Assembly (NCBI RefSeq): GCF_032854445.1
Contig: NC_088303.1
Coordinates: 18,547,501-18,611,500 of the forward strand
Length of the DNA: 64,000 bases
Direction of reading: 5' to 3'
DNA from: Liolophura sinensis
Lineage: Eukaryota; Mollusca; Polyplacophora; Chitonida; Chitonidae
The notes beneath the pieces were generated by a model. The model made no database searches. It was not told where the DNA came from and worked only from the letters and a program-made list of their open reading frames with translations. Of this stretch, positions 10,620 through 24,714 are shown piece by piece. A program made the position numbers and the translations under genes. Numbering within the stretch: the stretch's first letter is position 1; every line of letters starts with the position of its first letter.

Positions 10620-13600
10620 TTTGGCCTTAGATGTATGAAATTGGATCCTTTCTGTTATATGGTCCTGCAGGAGCTAACACATGTTTGTCGATCAAGTCGC
10701 GTGCCAAATGTTTGACACCTGGAATTTGAATTCGAACTCCACTCCCAGTGGGCTATGCTTAGGTGATGCTCTTACGAATCATGCAGCATACTGGAATTTT
10801 CACCTTCGTGATTTGACCAAAAAACCTCGCTGTAGCCCCCGGACTATTATATTGAAAACTACAATGCCAAATATTAGTAGCTTATACAGTCAAGGAGAGA
10901 GATTTATTATTTTATGAAATTTTTTTTGAATTGGCATTACAATCGAAAATGTTACTTCAAAATTTTTTCACAAACTACAAGTTTCGATACAGAACACGGT
11001 TTGCCTCTTGCTAAATTGCATGCTTAAATGTTGAACAGTATCCTATCCCGTGTCCAGCCGGCGTCAGACTCATTTCAGTTTATGTCCCGATGTTTCTTCA
11101 GCTGTTAGATACCAAATTGTCATTTGCTTTCTCTTCAAACACTTTTAAGACAAAGCATAAATTACACGTTACTGTTTATCGCCTTAACAAACTCCCAATG
11201 CACATTTTTCAAATTGAGCTCTAGGATGGCTGAGAGATCGTAAGCTTTTTCCAAGACAACCTTTCTTATACCTATATGAGAACAGTTGTTAATAAGTAAT
11301 AAATCAAATCCCTATAAGTCAGAATCCCGTCGCAGCGTGCAGGTGATGTGAGTTTGTTTTGCAGTTGTTCGGATTCCACATAAGTTATAAGCCGCCGTCA
11401 GAAGTGAAGTAGACTAGTATTAAAATGGCACATTAAATATTGTGATTAACGTTTATCGTGAAGTAAAGAAAAGAAAAATGTGTACAGCAATAAAAAAAAT
11501 GCTGCAATGTGCCATTAATTAAACAGAGTGAAAGCATTAATCAAACCTTGTGATTCAGTTACTGTATTTCAGCTGTGTCTGTTTCTTGGAATGATATGAT
11601 ATCGTTTACCGAGTTATTTGGAAACATTTAACTGATCGTAAATATGACTAATAAACGTGTATTCATGAATAAATTCTGCTCCATTACAGAAAAGGTTGCC
11701 ATTCAACGTTTTGTTTATAGACACCTCCATTATGTGATCGACTTTCTTTTAGAAACATGAAATTACACACTACATGGGAATCATAGTGAATTCTGTATTT
11801 CTCTTCCTGCATAACAAAACCATCGTGCATATAGATGATATACATTCACCAAGTACCATGTATGGCGAATAGATTAGAAAATATTGCATTTATTTTGCTT
11901 GCATTTATCTTGCCAAGCAGCAGTTCTGAAACGCGTAGTTCTCAAACAGACGCACAGAAAAAATATGCTATGACCTGGATTTGAACCGTATAATTACTGG
12001 CACCTTTGACTGGTCTCAAATGTCTCCTTTGTCTCCCTTAATTCACTTTTTAATTTGCTAATATACTGCCCTCCACATTATAACCTTAATTATTGTTATC
12101 TGCATGGGCACAATTTATCCATAACTTGTATGTTTATATTGATTTGGTTAATCAATTGTGTCAACAAATTTGCAGTAAGCGATTTTTTAGGTCTAGGTCA
12201 AGTTGGCTGGGGAATGCGTTTGATCGGAATACAAGCACCCAGCAGACTGGCAATTTTACCGTCGGCCTCTGCCGGATTTCTCTGTCTCCTGCCATCTGTT
12301 ACGGTAATTCGATCACCTTTCGTCAATTTCCGATATCGATCTGAATATAAATTAGTAAACAGCTTTATTCCCCTACACACTGACCACCTCGACCTTCCAA
12401 TGCCCGTTTTAACACATTACGCCATTTAAATCCGGCAGTGATTTCCAGTCAGTTCATTCACCAGGTCCGCCTATATCGACCCAATCTCAGCCCAGCGGTT
12501 GTGGCATGTCGAGAATAAATTAAGCAACTATAAAGCCAGCCACAGAAAACGATCGGACAAATCCCAAGCAGACTTTTAGGTGATACTCTGACACTGTAGC
12601 TTGGATTCTCTTGGCGACACACCGAAATCCATGTAATTGACTTTCTTTTTCGTGCCAGTGTTTGACCAACCCCGTTATAGGCCTTTCACTGATTGATTTC
12701 GGGTTTCAGTCACATTTTAATTGAATTGCTGTTTAGCTCTAGCCGGAACGTTTTATACTGAAGGCGTACAGTTACATGGTTTTGCCTTAATTCAGAGAGG
12801 CTTTCGCTTTTACATTTATAGTTTGCGACAGCGTAGTTTGACTAAGGCATTCACCCTCCACTGGCAGAGCCAGTGTCTATATTTCAAGCATTATTCGCCT
12901 CTAGCTTCTAAAAGGGATAACTGTGACATTGCTGATGCCTTAGCATTTCACTGCCAGTGAATCTTTCATAATATACTTCCTTTTGACTTTTAAGCTCGGT
13001 GTACAGTGATTCACGTGACTGGGCCGAGCCTCGTACATACATGAGTGAAACGTAAGCCTGCTGTAGTGGTCTCCCAACGTTACCCCACACAAATGTTCAT
13101 CAGTGGTTACATTTCCACGCTGGACACTAGAACACTGACTGAGCTTGTCCCAGAGAGCTGCGCTCACGCGTCTATCCTGCACAGGACGAGTTAACATTTC
13201 CCCCAAGTACATTTAAGGACAAAACTGAGAACAAAAGCGGATTTACCACATTTTGTTGGAGCTGGGATAGACTGTTATAGAAGTGGGATATACTTTTTTT
13301 TTGCTGAAATAGCACAACGTCCAGCATGTCGGTAAGTACTGTGCGTGGAGAAGGAAGGAATGAATGAATGAATGAACTAGAGAATTTGGCTTAACCGCGG
13401 AGGAAAGTCACATATTCCGGAAATTCACATGCATGTACAGGCCAACATGTACATACATGTAACTCCAGTGGTTTTGGTAGTCAGTACATAGTATTCAAAT
13501 TGACCGCGTACGAAATTCTGTAACGCATCAAACAATCAAATATCTTTCCTTAATGCAGAAGTTTATTTTACTTCAGCTTTGAAAGGATATTCTCTCCAAG

Positions 13601-15240
13601 TCTATATAATTATACGTTTAAGGTTTTCTACAACTGTTCTTTTGAAGTACTATAACCTACATATCCTTTGTTCGGCATCTTCGTGTCCGTTGCTACTGTT
13701 ATATATATGATGCAAAAGGAGCATCTATCGATGAGAAATTGTTATATTTTGAGATGATTTCCAGATATTTGTGTTTATTTTACAGTGCATGACTGCTTTA
13801 TCACTTTTATTTCTAACATTTGCAAACTGAGGACATGTTTTGGATTTCGCACATACGTAAGCGATAATTTATTGATTGGTTTTGTATTAATTCATACACG
13901 TGTGATCTAATTACACTTGATGTCGCTCAGATGTCTTTATGAAGGTACATATCGCATAGTGCACGTGTGAAATGTAATATACAATTACTATCTGTAGGCC
14001 TACAATTTCTAGACGAATAAAACAGACAATTACGTGTAGTATGAATCGACCACATTTCCTGGTCAAGAAATACTAAACGGCTCGTGAGAGATTTAAAACA
14101 TTTACCCATTTATCCTATTTCATATACCCACATCCTAGTTTGTGGCTATTAAATACTGGATTCGGAAGACTGTTAATATTTTGATCTTATGAACTGTGAA
14201 TACATTTTCACTATACTAGTATATACTTATCATTAAAAACATTTCAAGATAGCTCCAAAAACCACACGTACCATAAGTATTGCAACGCGTGTATAATAAT
14301 AGAACTTGGTCAGCTCTAGCATTTCATCACAGGATGCCTAAAACCTTCCAAGCTGGAATGGTGACCCACATTTAGATCTACTTACCCTCTTGAAAACCCT
14401 ATTATAATCTTGCGAACTTATCGCTAAAAGGGCGGATACAGTAGGCCTATGGGCTTTAAAATGAAATGTTAGACTTCGTGCCATGAAATTACTAGTGACC
14501 AAAACTCTACTGACAAACTAGAGACGACTAGAAACGACACAAATATATATAATAGATATAACTTTGAAATCAATGGTCACAAGAGAAAAAAATAATAAGC
14601 ACTAATGAGACGGCACTGAGAGAGTGGAAAACATAGGCAAAATCTCTCCGAAAAAACCATCTCTGTTTACGAATTTATTCACGAGCTAGGCTGATAAACA
14701 CGAGGGGAACTACTCACAAAAACAGGTATTCTACTCCCCGCCTAACAGGTTATGTAGTGTCGGTGTTTACATGTCTGTTTGACCGTTAGTCAATAACGGA
14801 AGAAGTTATGCAGACGGAGAACTGGATGAAAGGAAAATTATTCATTCCTCCGTGGTCTCTCCACGTCGAACGGAGCGCATTTGGCTGACCCGATGGCGGT
14901 GTTTTTTAAGTTCAAAATGTCACCTTGACATGTGGACCACATCACTGTGCCAGTGTGACAACACGATTTTTAAGTTACAATGTTGCATTCTCGTGTTGGT
15001 GTGATTCCTAGCTACGCCATTTTAAAGTTTGTTACTTTCAGCAAGGTTGATTTAAATTAATCCATGTGTAAAAGAACGACTGAAACTTAAAACTAAAGTG
15101 CCCTGATTTGGCATTTGGCTTTAGTGGTAGAAAAGGTTGACGATTTACAGTATACACGCCATCTTAATTTTCAATTTTATGTCTCGCGGACTCCATACCA
15201 GACAAAGACTATACCATATGAAACAAATTTAAAACCTTGT
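10620..15240. other. Intergenic sequence without a recognised gene
   Basis: I see no splice-flanked conserved exon here. Open frames up to 124 codons (12055-12429) resemble nothing known to me and have no supporting splice sites. Short ATTTA-rich and ACATGTACATACATGTA-like palindromic stretches are common. Confidence 0.5.
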
Positions 15241-15332
15241 TTTCTCCCACCATAACGCTGGCCGCCGTCATATAGTTGCAATATTCTTCAGTACGACATA
15301 AAACACCAATCAAATAAATTTTAATAAATAAA
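15241..15332 (+). mobile_element. SINE family 1, 3' fragment
   Basis: The fragment contains TTTCTCCCACCATAACGC, GCCGCCGTCATATAG and a diverged TTCAGTACGACATAAAACAC, followed by an AAATAAA tail. Confidence 0.8.
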
Positions 15333-17039
15333 GGCCATTGGCTTATGCATTACTTATTTGCTATCATTTATTGTATTGTTCTGCCCTTTGTGTATGAAAT
15401 AAATCTCAGTGCTCATACTTCTAAAATCTTTGCCGCGGGCATCTGCATGTTCCTTGACCGATATGTTTTGTTGCGTGGAAGAATATTTTACATTGGGGCC
15501 TACGACGATTCTTTTCACAATTTTTAAACGGGAGCAGCAGATGAACTGGTTCTGATCATATAGAAAGAAGATAGCACATAAAAAAGTCCATGTCACTCAG
15601 GATGGGTTCCCTATTCCATTGAGATGTCTGCAGAGTTATGGTCATCCCAGTAAATTAGATAGTGGCTTCGACATTTCTTATAATAAGAAGCCACTCCCTG
15701 ATATACCCGCTGAGCAAGGATGACAGCTGAGTTAAGTTCGACTTCGTCAGTGTACGCGTTGTCTGGTTGACTATGGCTTATTCCCTCTGGATTTTCGAGG
15801 CAAAAGTAATCAACTCTACAAAAGAAAAAAAATGTGCTGTAAACACATTTTTCAATAAAAGAGAGGGCGAAAATGTTAAATCAGCATTTAAGCTCAGATC
15901 TACTTTGTAACATGGAAATCAACTATGTTTAGATCGGAACTGAATGGCACAGAACTGTTTCATTCTCTTCCCATGAATATACACGTAAGTAGCCTGCCAA
16001 ATCCCCATGCTCTGTCAGCATGAAATGGAACCAACTTTCACCAGCCATATACCTGCTGACAGTTCGCTTCTATTTTATATGTCATATTGTTGTAAATAGA
16101 TGCAATAAACACTAACAAAAATTGAAGACATTCCCAGTAATATTTAATGCAGTTTGTGTTATATTTAACATAATGGTCAGCTCCAATAACAGAATACATT
16201 CTAGCATCACTCAGATAACAGACTATCTGTTGAGTGTAGACGGCACCACCGAGAGATGGGCGCTATGGGCTTGCATAGCTCAGCGTTTGAATAAACCTCG
16301 CCAACGGGGGACACTTGTTATAGCGTGATTAAGTGGAATTAGGCATAAGGCAAAGAAATGGCTGCAGGAAGGAGACGATAAATCTCAGTAGCTGGTACCT
16401 AAGACATCATTGAGTAGATCACGTCTTGCGAGCGATGTGGAATGGACAGTTGTCCGACATAGGGTATGCACTTCAAGACTGAGGCCTGCTTGTACCGCCG
16501 TGACAGAATCACGTGACATGAAATGACGCTGTGTAGCTTAGATGATTTATCAGTCCAACTGGTGCTTCGGGGGTCTCGCAAGTTGATGCAGATATGGCGA
16601 GACAAAGCGGGAGCTCTCGCTATTTTAACATTATGAATTACAAAAAATGATTTAATATCATTTTCTTTGTAAGAGTATGAACTTGCAACATATCCATGTG
16701 TAAAGCTTGTATTGTTAGGTGTCACTGACTAAAGGCATTTTGCTAGCGAGTATGACTGATTCTACGGACAGCTGAATATAGGCGACAGGCTAAAAGAAAC
16801 AAATTATAGACTGAATATATATCTTTATGTCGACTCAACGGCGCCGTTGGCACCTATGGTAAAATCACGTCTTTTGGCCGCGGTAGATTGCGAGAGTCCA
16901 CTTCTTGTCTCACCTAAGTCTGCGTGAACCCCCGAGACTTGCCGATCGGGCTTATTCCTGTGCCATGTGACATCTTTGTGAACTCTTTGGCTGCTGTCAC
17001 ATATTGTTTTATGTGATTGTTTATGGAATGTGATGATAA

Positions 17040-17190
17040 CACCGTATATATAGAAAATTTTTACACCAGTGACGTATAATAAATTGCAGTTAACACCAAC
17101 TGCATGTTTTTTTTTACCTATTTCTGCTTAAGTCATGGGGCTCAAGGATGTGAAATTTGCCGCTTTTTAAGCATTTAGAACAAGAAAAAA
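17040..17190 (-). repeat. Dispersed repeat R4, minus-strand copy
   Basis: It contains ACACCAGTGACGTATAATAA, AATTGCAGTTAACACCAAC, TGCATG with a T-run, and TGCTTAAGTCATGG. The reverse-complement order matches 24050-24290 and 39383-39604, and the same-strand match is at 49855-50010. It has no coding capacity; the element class is unknown. Confidence 0.65.
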
Positions 17191-18290
17191 ATCCCCAAAC
17201 TAAGGTAAACTGACAAGAGATTTCACCGGTTACGTGTGCCCTTTTTCCACTTTGACACAGTGGTCGCTGCTCTGGTTTTACTCTGTATGCTTTAATTTTT
17301 TTGTCCATCGTCTTACACGTAACCTTGTGGGGTTTCCGTGAAGCAGACCATTCAAGATACCAGTGCTCCCAGCCTACAGATGTGTAGCGCTGCCTCACTG
17401 AAAAGCTATGCCATAATTCACCAGATTCGAAACCCCTCGTAGTCACAGTAAATACATGTACAGTGTATAGTAACACCGCGCCGACATCTGCTCGACTTAT
17501 CACCTAACGAATTAGGAGAAATATTGGTAAAATACTTCTCCAGATTCATTCAATATATATTAGTTTTGCATTAAACTTTCAAAGTCAATAAAAACAGACA
17601 TGCTAAACCTGCAATAAGGACACGAGCCGTGCAGCCCTGCAAGTGTTGAAACCTTTTGATTCGGCCAACATCAAGTATTCATTTCATTTTATTTGGAAAG
17701 ATAATACACACATGGGTTAGTTTAGATAGAAAGATTAATTGTAGACTTATCCGCCATCCTTTATGGCCACAATTGGGAGCATAACTAGCAGCTGTCAGTG
17801 TGTGAACTGTCTACTCAAGTCCGGACGGCCTTATGTTGTCCCCGAACCACGAACACAGATTGACTCGTGCCAGGAAATGAAGCCCCATCTAACTGAGCCG
17901 GGCTAAAGTCAGCCTCATGCATTATACTGATGGGGATCGATTTAGGCCGGAATAGGTCTAAAAACAATCGAGAAAATGTCGGGCTGATATTTCCTCTGAG
18001 CGGAAATATCGTACGGTGTAACACAGGCGGCAGTTGACCAAGCTCATTCACCAGGGGGAAGCCATGACGTCTAAAGCTTGTTAGAAGATAAGGAGGTGGG
18101 TGATGGGGTGGAGGGTGGAGGAGGGCTACACATGCTTGACGTCGTTAATTGCTGAACGTTACTGGTGCAATACGACATAGATTAATGAAATTAGACCTGT
18201 CATTCAAGCTGCTGTAGCTACTCGCCTTTGCTGCAGAATGATGCAGCAAAGGCGATGATGCACACTCGCGTTTCATTTGAAAATAGATCT

Positions 18291-18431
18291 TCCAGCAACC
18301 TAGTGGGACTTTAATGGGGTTCCTCCGGGCTCTGTTTGGTTTCTTCCCACCATAAGGCTGGCTGCCGTCGTATAAGTGAAATATTCTTGAGTACGGCGTA
18401 AAACGCCAATCAAATAAATCAATAAATAAAT
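18291..18431 (+). mobile_element. SINE family 1, 5'-truncated copy
   Basis: The core CCGGGCTCTGTTTGGTTTC, GCTGGCTGCCGTCGTATAAG and TTGAGTACGGCGTAAAACGC precede an AAATAAATCAATAAATAAA tail. Confidence 0.85.
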
Positions 18432-18897
18432 GAAGTCGATCATCACAACTGCTTGAAAAACGAAGCATACGACTGACCCTTTTTCTCGTGAAATAATACT
18501 TAATGATTCGCGAGTCAAAGGGATTTTGAAATTAACCCTTATCCCATTCTGTACATTGTATGGCTCATCCATCCAAGGGAATGCCTCATACAATATCATT
18601 ACTCGTCTTCTGTACCATATTCTGTGAAATGCGACAGTTACATTGCAGAATATTAATTTTTATAGAGGTCTTTTGTCAAAATATAGATCATTGATAGCAA
18701 CGCATCCTTACATGGAGTGATGACGATCCATACCGCAGTATTTAAAAAAAAATAAAACGAAGAAAAGAGAAGAGATTTATTGGTTGAAAAATGTGCGAAA
18801 TTAGTGCGAAACTGACGAATGAGGAAATGTCTGATCATTCATAATGGCACATGATCAGCACACTTTAAAGCTGAAGAGGCTAATCAGTTTAGCCTGT

Positions 18898-19061
18898 GGG
18901 GCCTCCGTGGCTCAGTTGGTTGGCGCGCTAGCGCAGCGTAATGACCCACGAGTCTCTCACCAATGCGGTCGCTGTGAGTTCAAGTCCATCTCACTATATA
19001 AGTGAAATATTCTTGAGTAAGGCGTAAAACACCAATCAAATAAATAAATAAATAAATAAAG
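18898..19061 (+). mobile_element. SINE family 1, intact head and tail with core deleted
   Basis: The tRNA-like head is well preserved: A-box-like TGGCTCAGTTGG at 18908-18919 and B-box-like AGTTCAAGTCC at 18977-18987. The head runs straight into the 3' end (TATAAGTGAAATATTCTTGA) and a long AAATA tail, so roughly 100 bp of core is absent. This copy defines both ends of the family. Confidence 0.9.
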
Positions 19062-19158
19062 TTTAGCCTGTATCTTTAACAGTTCACCCATTCTGAAAAT
19101 ATGACATATAGATTTAATAACGCTTCTAATGAAACTCAAAATTCACATCACCATCAAC

Positions 19159-19444
19159 TACACACAAAAACACTAGTGTGGTATGAACACAAACTTGTGT
19201 TCTTTCCAACACAAGTCTTTTGTCATATTTGAACAACTCTGTCTTGTGTTGAATTAACACAATGCCTTGTGTTGAAGGAAATGGACATAAAATGAGTTGG
19301 ATGTTACTTGTTGCAAAATACACAAGTTTTTGTTGTATTGCATAAATTACCTCATTTTTGTTCAACACAAGTTTTTATTGAAACATCACAATAAAGCAAC
19401 ACAAGTTGTTGTCTTAGATTTCACATCGGTGTTTTTTGTGTGTA
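19159..19444. mobile_element. MITE-like element with terminal inverted repeats
   Basis: The left end TACACACAAAAACACTAGTG is an imperfect inverted match to the right end, which reads GGTGTTTTTTGTGTGTA to 19444. Both ends carry TA, compatible with a TA target duplication. The 286-bp interior has no open frame but repeats CACAAGTT/AACTTGTG-type motifs in both orientations, so the transcript could fold extensively. The superfamily is not assigned. Confidence 0.65.
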
Positions 19445-19499
19445 TTTAAGCTAAGAAAACAACTCCTACACATACACATAACTTGACAAGAGTTGTTGG

Positions 19500-22190
19500 T
19501 CTAATTTGAAATATAGAAATACATTCTTCTGCGTAATTTCATAACCGCCAATTTTAACATGCCCATTTCCTGCTCTGTACTGAAATTCGTCAAACTTTTG
19601 TTCTTCTCATATTACCAGAAAACATAAAAGCTAGACAGAATACGCGTCTAGCAGCATGTTTTACAGTTAGAGTACATGTATTTTCCAGGCGATCTCTAGG
19701 CCGTTCACTCTCCACACCTTGCTGTCATTCTCGCTGTGAAATGTTTGGATCAGATTAGAAAATTGACTCGAATTTGTATGGATCTATTTCAACATTCATC
19801 AAGCAACATTGTGTTGATCATTTCGCTACTGTCGCATATAACTGGCCTTTGACTGGAATGCTAAATCTAGTTACTGGAGAAGTTTTCATGTGTACCACTG
19901 GAATTTTCATTCCACTGGGAGAGGACTTAAAGAGGCCTTCTGATTTGATTGGCTCTGGGGGAATCTCGATAGAATAGAACTGTTGCCCAGCAGGTGACTT
20001 CAATAGCTAAACACGTCTGTGTAGAATGTATGACTATTGAATACAAATGCATTTTGTAAAAAAAAAAAAATTCAAAATCACAAAATTCAAAACGCATGCT
20101 GTACATGTAATCACAGAAACAAAAAAAGCCTTAATACAAGGATATGTGTAACATTAAATCCACCTTTTCTCTTCAAGCATCGCATCAGCATTCATCCAAT
20201 CACAATGCGAGGCATCTCTATATATGTTATCTCGTTGGCAAAGTGGTTAAGCCCGGCGTTATAAGCATATGTTGCATATAGTTTAGGTAAATTCGTTATA
20301 CGCGAGGGGTGTATTGTCGTTCATCGAGTCAAACTGACATAGCCATATATATGTATGTTTTGCGTATACAGGCAATGAAATAAAACTAGCTTCTAATGTC
20401 AGACAGAGATGACTCAAGGTTTCTGTTTTCTGGTTTCCCACCCGCTTTCGGTGGTGAGACCTTTCAAGAATTTACACTTAGGCAGATACGGTTATTTTTT
20501 ATCCATAGGTTATAAAGTCACAAAAATTTATTATAAACAAATCGTTGTTCTGTTTTCTTAGAAACACTGTCGGTATCTTTGACCGTTGCGATTTGAATGT
20601 GAGAATATGACGTTTCTGAGGTTTAATCTTCATGGAAACTCAGTCCTTACATTGGAAAACAAGATCGTCATAGCTCTCAGTCTTATTTTCAGAAAGGCAG
20701 TCTAAATAGTGATGTGCTCCATGTGGATAAGTATCACCAAATACCATCGAGTACCTCCAAATATCACGTTCACTCTGCAACAGGATTTACCCCACATCTC
20801 TCCATACAACAGTGACCCTATCATTTTAGACGGCCATCTTGTCTCCACCAAATAAGTATTTATCATTGGAATGCGTCAATGAGTAAAAAATACTAATAAG
20901 TGAAAGTCACGTAAATGAAAAAAATACATATGGTATTATAGAGCCTGCATGCACCCAAACAAACGTGGTGTTGCTATATGGTTCGTATGGTTTATAGTTG
21001 ATAATTGTCAGATGTCGTGTAGAAGTCTGAGTCTTTTGAAGTTGTATACTGCAGAGTTTTCACCCAATACCTGAATGTCCCTGGGCCGAACAAGGCCGTC
21101 GACCTGTGGACTTCACACGGGAGTTCATTGTTCAGCGCTGATGAGATAATTAATATCACACTTGCAGCATGAATGAGACAGGTTGAAGCCAGAGTGGATT
21201 ACACGCCGACCGTCTGCCGTATGGAATTGCTGCGATATGGGGATTTCAAAAAGCCTTTAATGCCTAGCACATCGGCACAGTGTTAGCGGTCTGAAAAATC
21301 TGTTCTGTAGAAGAAAAACGATACGGATTGGCGTTGCATTTAGTACTACCAGTATTGATTGCCCTACGCTTCCGGGGGAGGAGGTGTATTTGTACTGATT
21401 GTGTGTGGCCTCCGTGAATACGTATTGACATGTTGCGACCTTTATTAGCCGCGACAAACAAAATCTCTTTGTTTTCTGCGGGGCGGGTCTGTATCTCGTG
21501 TTTGCGTTGCACGATTAACAAACATCGATAATTTGGAGCACGCGTTGCCAAAACTAATAATAATCATAATAATAATCGAAGCTGTCACGTTCCTTACATC
21601 GATACCTAGCGGGTGATAGTCTAAAGTTTATTTGAATCTTACAAGACTGATAAGTAAAAGTTTTAGTTTTCTAGCACACATACTTTTCAAGATAGGCCTA
21701 CCGGTCTTGTAAATATTGCAATAAAGTAATAACCTTGTCTTGTAACCATAATTTAAACTTGGTTGACAATAACATTCCAGCTACTGCTCGTCCCCCAAAA
21801 TTGTCAATGTATGAAATAAAGTATGGATAAAGACCAACAGTTTCGCCCTGGTTTCAGCTCTTACGCCTTACGCTTTTGAAAGTTATCAGTTGCAGATTTA
21901 CCTAATATATACTACCAGGTGATGACGCTGATGGGAATACAACGGTTTTACTCGATCGGAAAGTATACTTTGTATAGAGACGATAGTAGGAAGACAAAAC
22001 CAAACAAATTGTAACAATGAAGTACTTAACTGGATTTACACTTAAAACTGCTACACATCATGTGCTGCTGCAATGGATCTATTGCTTTCAACAAATGAAA
22101 AGAAATAAGAAAATGTTCAGAGATTCTGGTACTCAACCCCATATATACGTATAATCTACTGCTCATAGCCGCTGTGAGAAGAATACAAGG
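19500..22190. other. Intergenic sequence without a recognised gene
   Basis: No conserved exon or tandem array was seen. Open frames in this stretch are short (up to about 95 codons) and lack supporting splice sites. Confidence 0.45.
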
Positions 22191-22195
22191 TCTCG

Positions 22196-22340
22196 CTGCA
22201 AGCTGCGGATGGTCGTTGATTTCCCCAGGGCTCTGTTCGACTCCCTTACACCATAACCCTTGCCGCCTTTGTATAACTGAAATATTTTTCAGCACCGCGA
22301 AAACCTTAGAATAATAATAGAATAAATAAATATATAAATT
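22196..22340 (+). mobile_element. SINE family 1, diverged 5'-truncated copy
   Basis: GCGGATGGTCGTTGATTTCC, GGGCTCTGTTCGACTCCC and GCCGCCTTTGTATAACTGAA match the core. The tail is AATAAATAAATATATAAAT. It is more diverged than most copies. Confidence 0.7.
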
Positions 22341-23283
22341 TAATGATGGATGGAAAACAGCTTTCAGGGGAGTGCACTCTTGTCAGACAGACTGACTCGG
22401 TTGAGAACAAAACAGGGTCGACCCTACTCGCAATCTCCTTGCAGCACCTGTGGCGATTTATATGCTCACTTTACATCACTGCAACTGCCAGATAAGTTTG
22501 ACCTTTGGGGACTGTGCGACGCACGTAGGCTTGTTTCGGCGTAGCCTCGCCACTGATGTCCTCGCGTGGAACTGTTTAATCAGCATTAATCAAAAAAATT
22601 GAATTGGATGTTTTTTTCTGTTCGATCCAACAGACGTTGGATAGAATCATGTTGCGCATACTTTAGATAATTAGAATGCATGTGTAGAAAGAATTATTAG
22701 AAACTAAGGTTGAGAAAGAGTTCTAGTGTTTTCTGGCATCATTTTCTGCCTCATCGCGCAGTGATCTCAGCGTTGTTCAACATTTCTGTAGCGGTACAAA
22801 ATTTGCTGGTGTTGGCAGTGATGTAAAGCGAATGTAGAGTGTGACACATGCGCTGTAAGCAATAGGCCCTGCTCTCAGACATTAGTCTGCAAGACGAATC
22901 GGAGGCTAGAGACCACGTGATCTCCTTAGTAACAAACGGCGTGGGTGAAGAAAACGCCTCTCCCAACCTTATTGCGTAGGAAAATGTCTATTTTTGAAAC
23001 GCTGTCAGCGATTTTGTATCCGATGGATTTGTATAATTGTCAGCTTTCCAGATAGTCTGAGTATTTCTGCAGAGCTTTCGTGACGTTACTTTGTACAACT
23101 AGGCCTTACTGGTCCCTAGAGAAGTAGCAAAGAGTGACCTTTCCTCAATGGTTTAACATTTGACAGCCATTTTGTTTTAGACACGAAAGGGTAGTCACGT
23201 GACCCCCAACTTTCGACCCGCCTTACAGAATATCCGACACTTTTCACGGCCTTGTTTCCTCAAAAATGTATAGTTCCCTTGAC

Positions 23284-23630
23284 GTATGTATATATATATG
23301 CGTGAGCTTTTACGTCGTAGTTGACATTTTCTCAGTGATATGACGACGAGGAGTCATTAGATGCGTGTATCTAATGACTTTTGCACTATGTTGCCAAAGT
23401 GCTGCCGCCATTGAACTATCATGTCGAAGACACTAGACATGACACTTCAACAAGTCAGATTACACTGACACCAGGCCAACTGGTCATATTTTCTTTGCTC
23501 TAACCTTTCAGCGCGAAGCGAGTTATCAACGAGTACCATTTTAAAGTCTTTGGTATGATCCTCGCCGGTTTTGACCCGAGTCTAACAATTAGGTCAGGGA
23601 AGCGGTTTAACCTGGACACCAACAGATAAA
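23284..23630 (-). mobile_element. SINE family 2, minus-strand diverged copy
   Basis: On the minus strand it reads a tRNA-like CGCTTCCCTGACCTAA and GACTCGGGTCAAAACC. It then reads GACTTTAAAATGGTACTCGT, a body with GTGTCATGTCTAGTGTCTTC, and ends in TACGACGTAAAAGCTCACGC with a TA/CA tail. The order matches 9449-9780. Confidence 0.75.
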
Positions 23631-24049
23631 TTCTATGTTCATGCATGCACATGTAAAGGATATATTTACAGTACAGCCCAGAAACAACTTTAAAAAAAAT
23701 GCAAAACGCATATTTTTTGCCATGCAGAACGACTCTATTTCCAGCACGCATGTGATGCGATAAATGAGAAGAAAAGCGCAGTTGAGTTACATTTGACATA
23801 ATGTTGAATTCTTTGATAAGGAGAGGCATCGTTAGGCCTCCGAGACGGTCAGTTCCCTGAATGCGTGAGGTCAGAAAATCCATACTGTCAAATTCGAATC
23901 ATTCATGTTAAAAACAGTTTTTACCAATTTGTTTGTTGTGAATAAAAAAAGGAAGAGCATTTTGTATTTTGTATGTACAGGGTGTAAATTTATGTCGTCA
24001 TTGGAGTATTATAATACATTGTTTTAAGCTGAACCATCGGATGTTGTTG

Positions 24050-24290
24050 TTACAGTGTGATAGTTGCCAAATGGTCACACTATACTGGTGAAACACTGCC
24101 TCTCGTCAATTGTCCTGTTATAGGATTTTATTCTATCTGTTCTTGTAGAATCTTAAATAGTACCAAATTACATGCCCCCCTAGCACCGTGGCTTAAGCAG
24201 AATTAAGTACCAAATACATGCAGTAATGTAAATAGCAGTTACTTAGACGTCACTGGTCTAGAATTACTCCAAATTACTCCAAATACCCCC
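24050..24290 (+). repeat. Dispersed repeat R4, plus-strand copy
   Basis: It shares with 39383-39604 the ordered blocks AGGATTTTATTCTA, GCCCCCCTAGCA, GTGGCTTAAGCAGAATTA and GACGTCACTGGTCTAGAATT. It ends at a run of about 20 C residues (24285-24304). Confidence 0.7.
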
Positions 24291-24714
24291 CCCCCCCCCC
24301 CCCCAAATTAATGATTGATTTAATCAAAAGTTAGCTTATCCCGAGAACCCACTTCAGACATGTTTATATTTAGTGTTACGTGATCGTGATACGCGGTAGA
24401 AAATGCTCCTTGGGTTACCCTGGGTGGTGCTGCCCCCACCCTCCGGTTCTACCTACCCTGTACAACACCGTTATAAGGCCATAGATTTGTTGAATTGACA
24501 CATTTGATATCTCCCTTTTAGGTGATAAATGTTTTCATGGTCCTCTTACCCCATGCCTAAATAACGCCTATATGTATTCTGGCCATTGTGTTTTAATCTC
24601 CAAGAACTTTAAAGGTTTCTTCAAAGGATTTTTATCATAGCGATACCAAGGAATATGGCGATTAGTGACTTAGATTTTATTAGTTTGAACTAAAAAGAGC
24701 ATAACGTTACTAAT

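Noticed and set aside
12055-12429. 124-codon plus-strand open frame in the intergenic region.
   Set aside because: It has no homology that I recognise and no supporting signals, and competing frames overlap it.
17114-17503. 129-codon minus-strand open frame.
   Set aside because: It partly overlaps dispersed repeat R4 and has no recognisable domain.
18898-18990. Possible genuine tRNA gene.
   Set aside because: The A and B boxes are tRNA-like, but the cloverleaf is incomplete and the sequence continues into a repeat core and tail shared by many copies; it is a SINE head.
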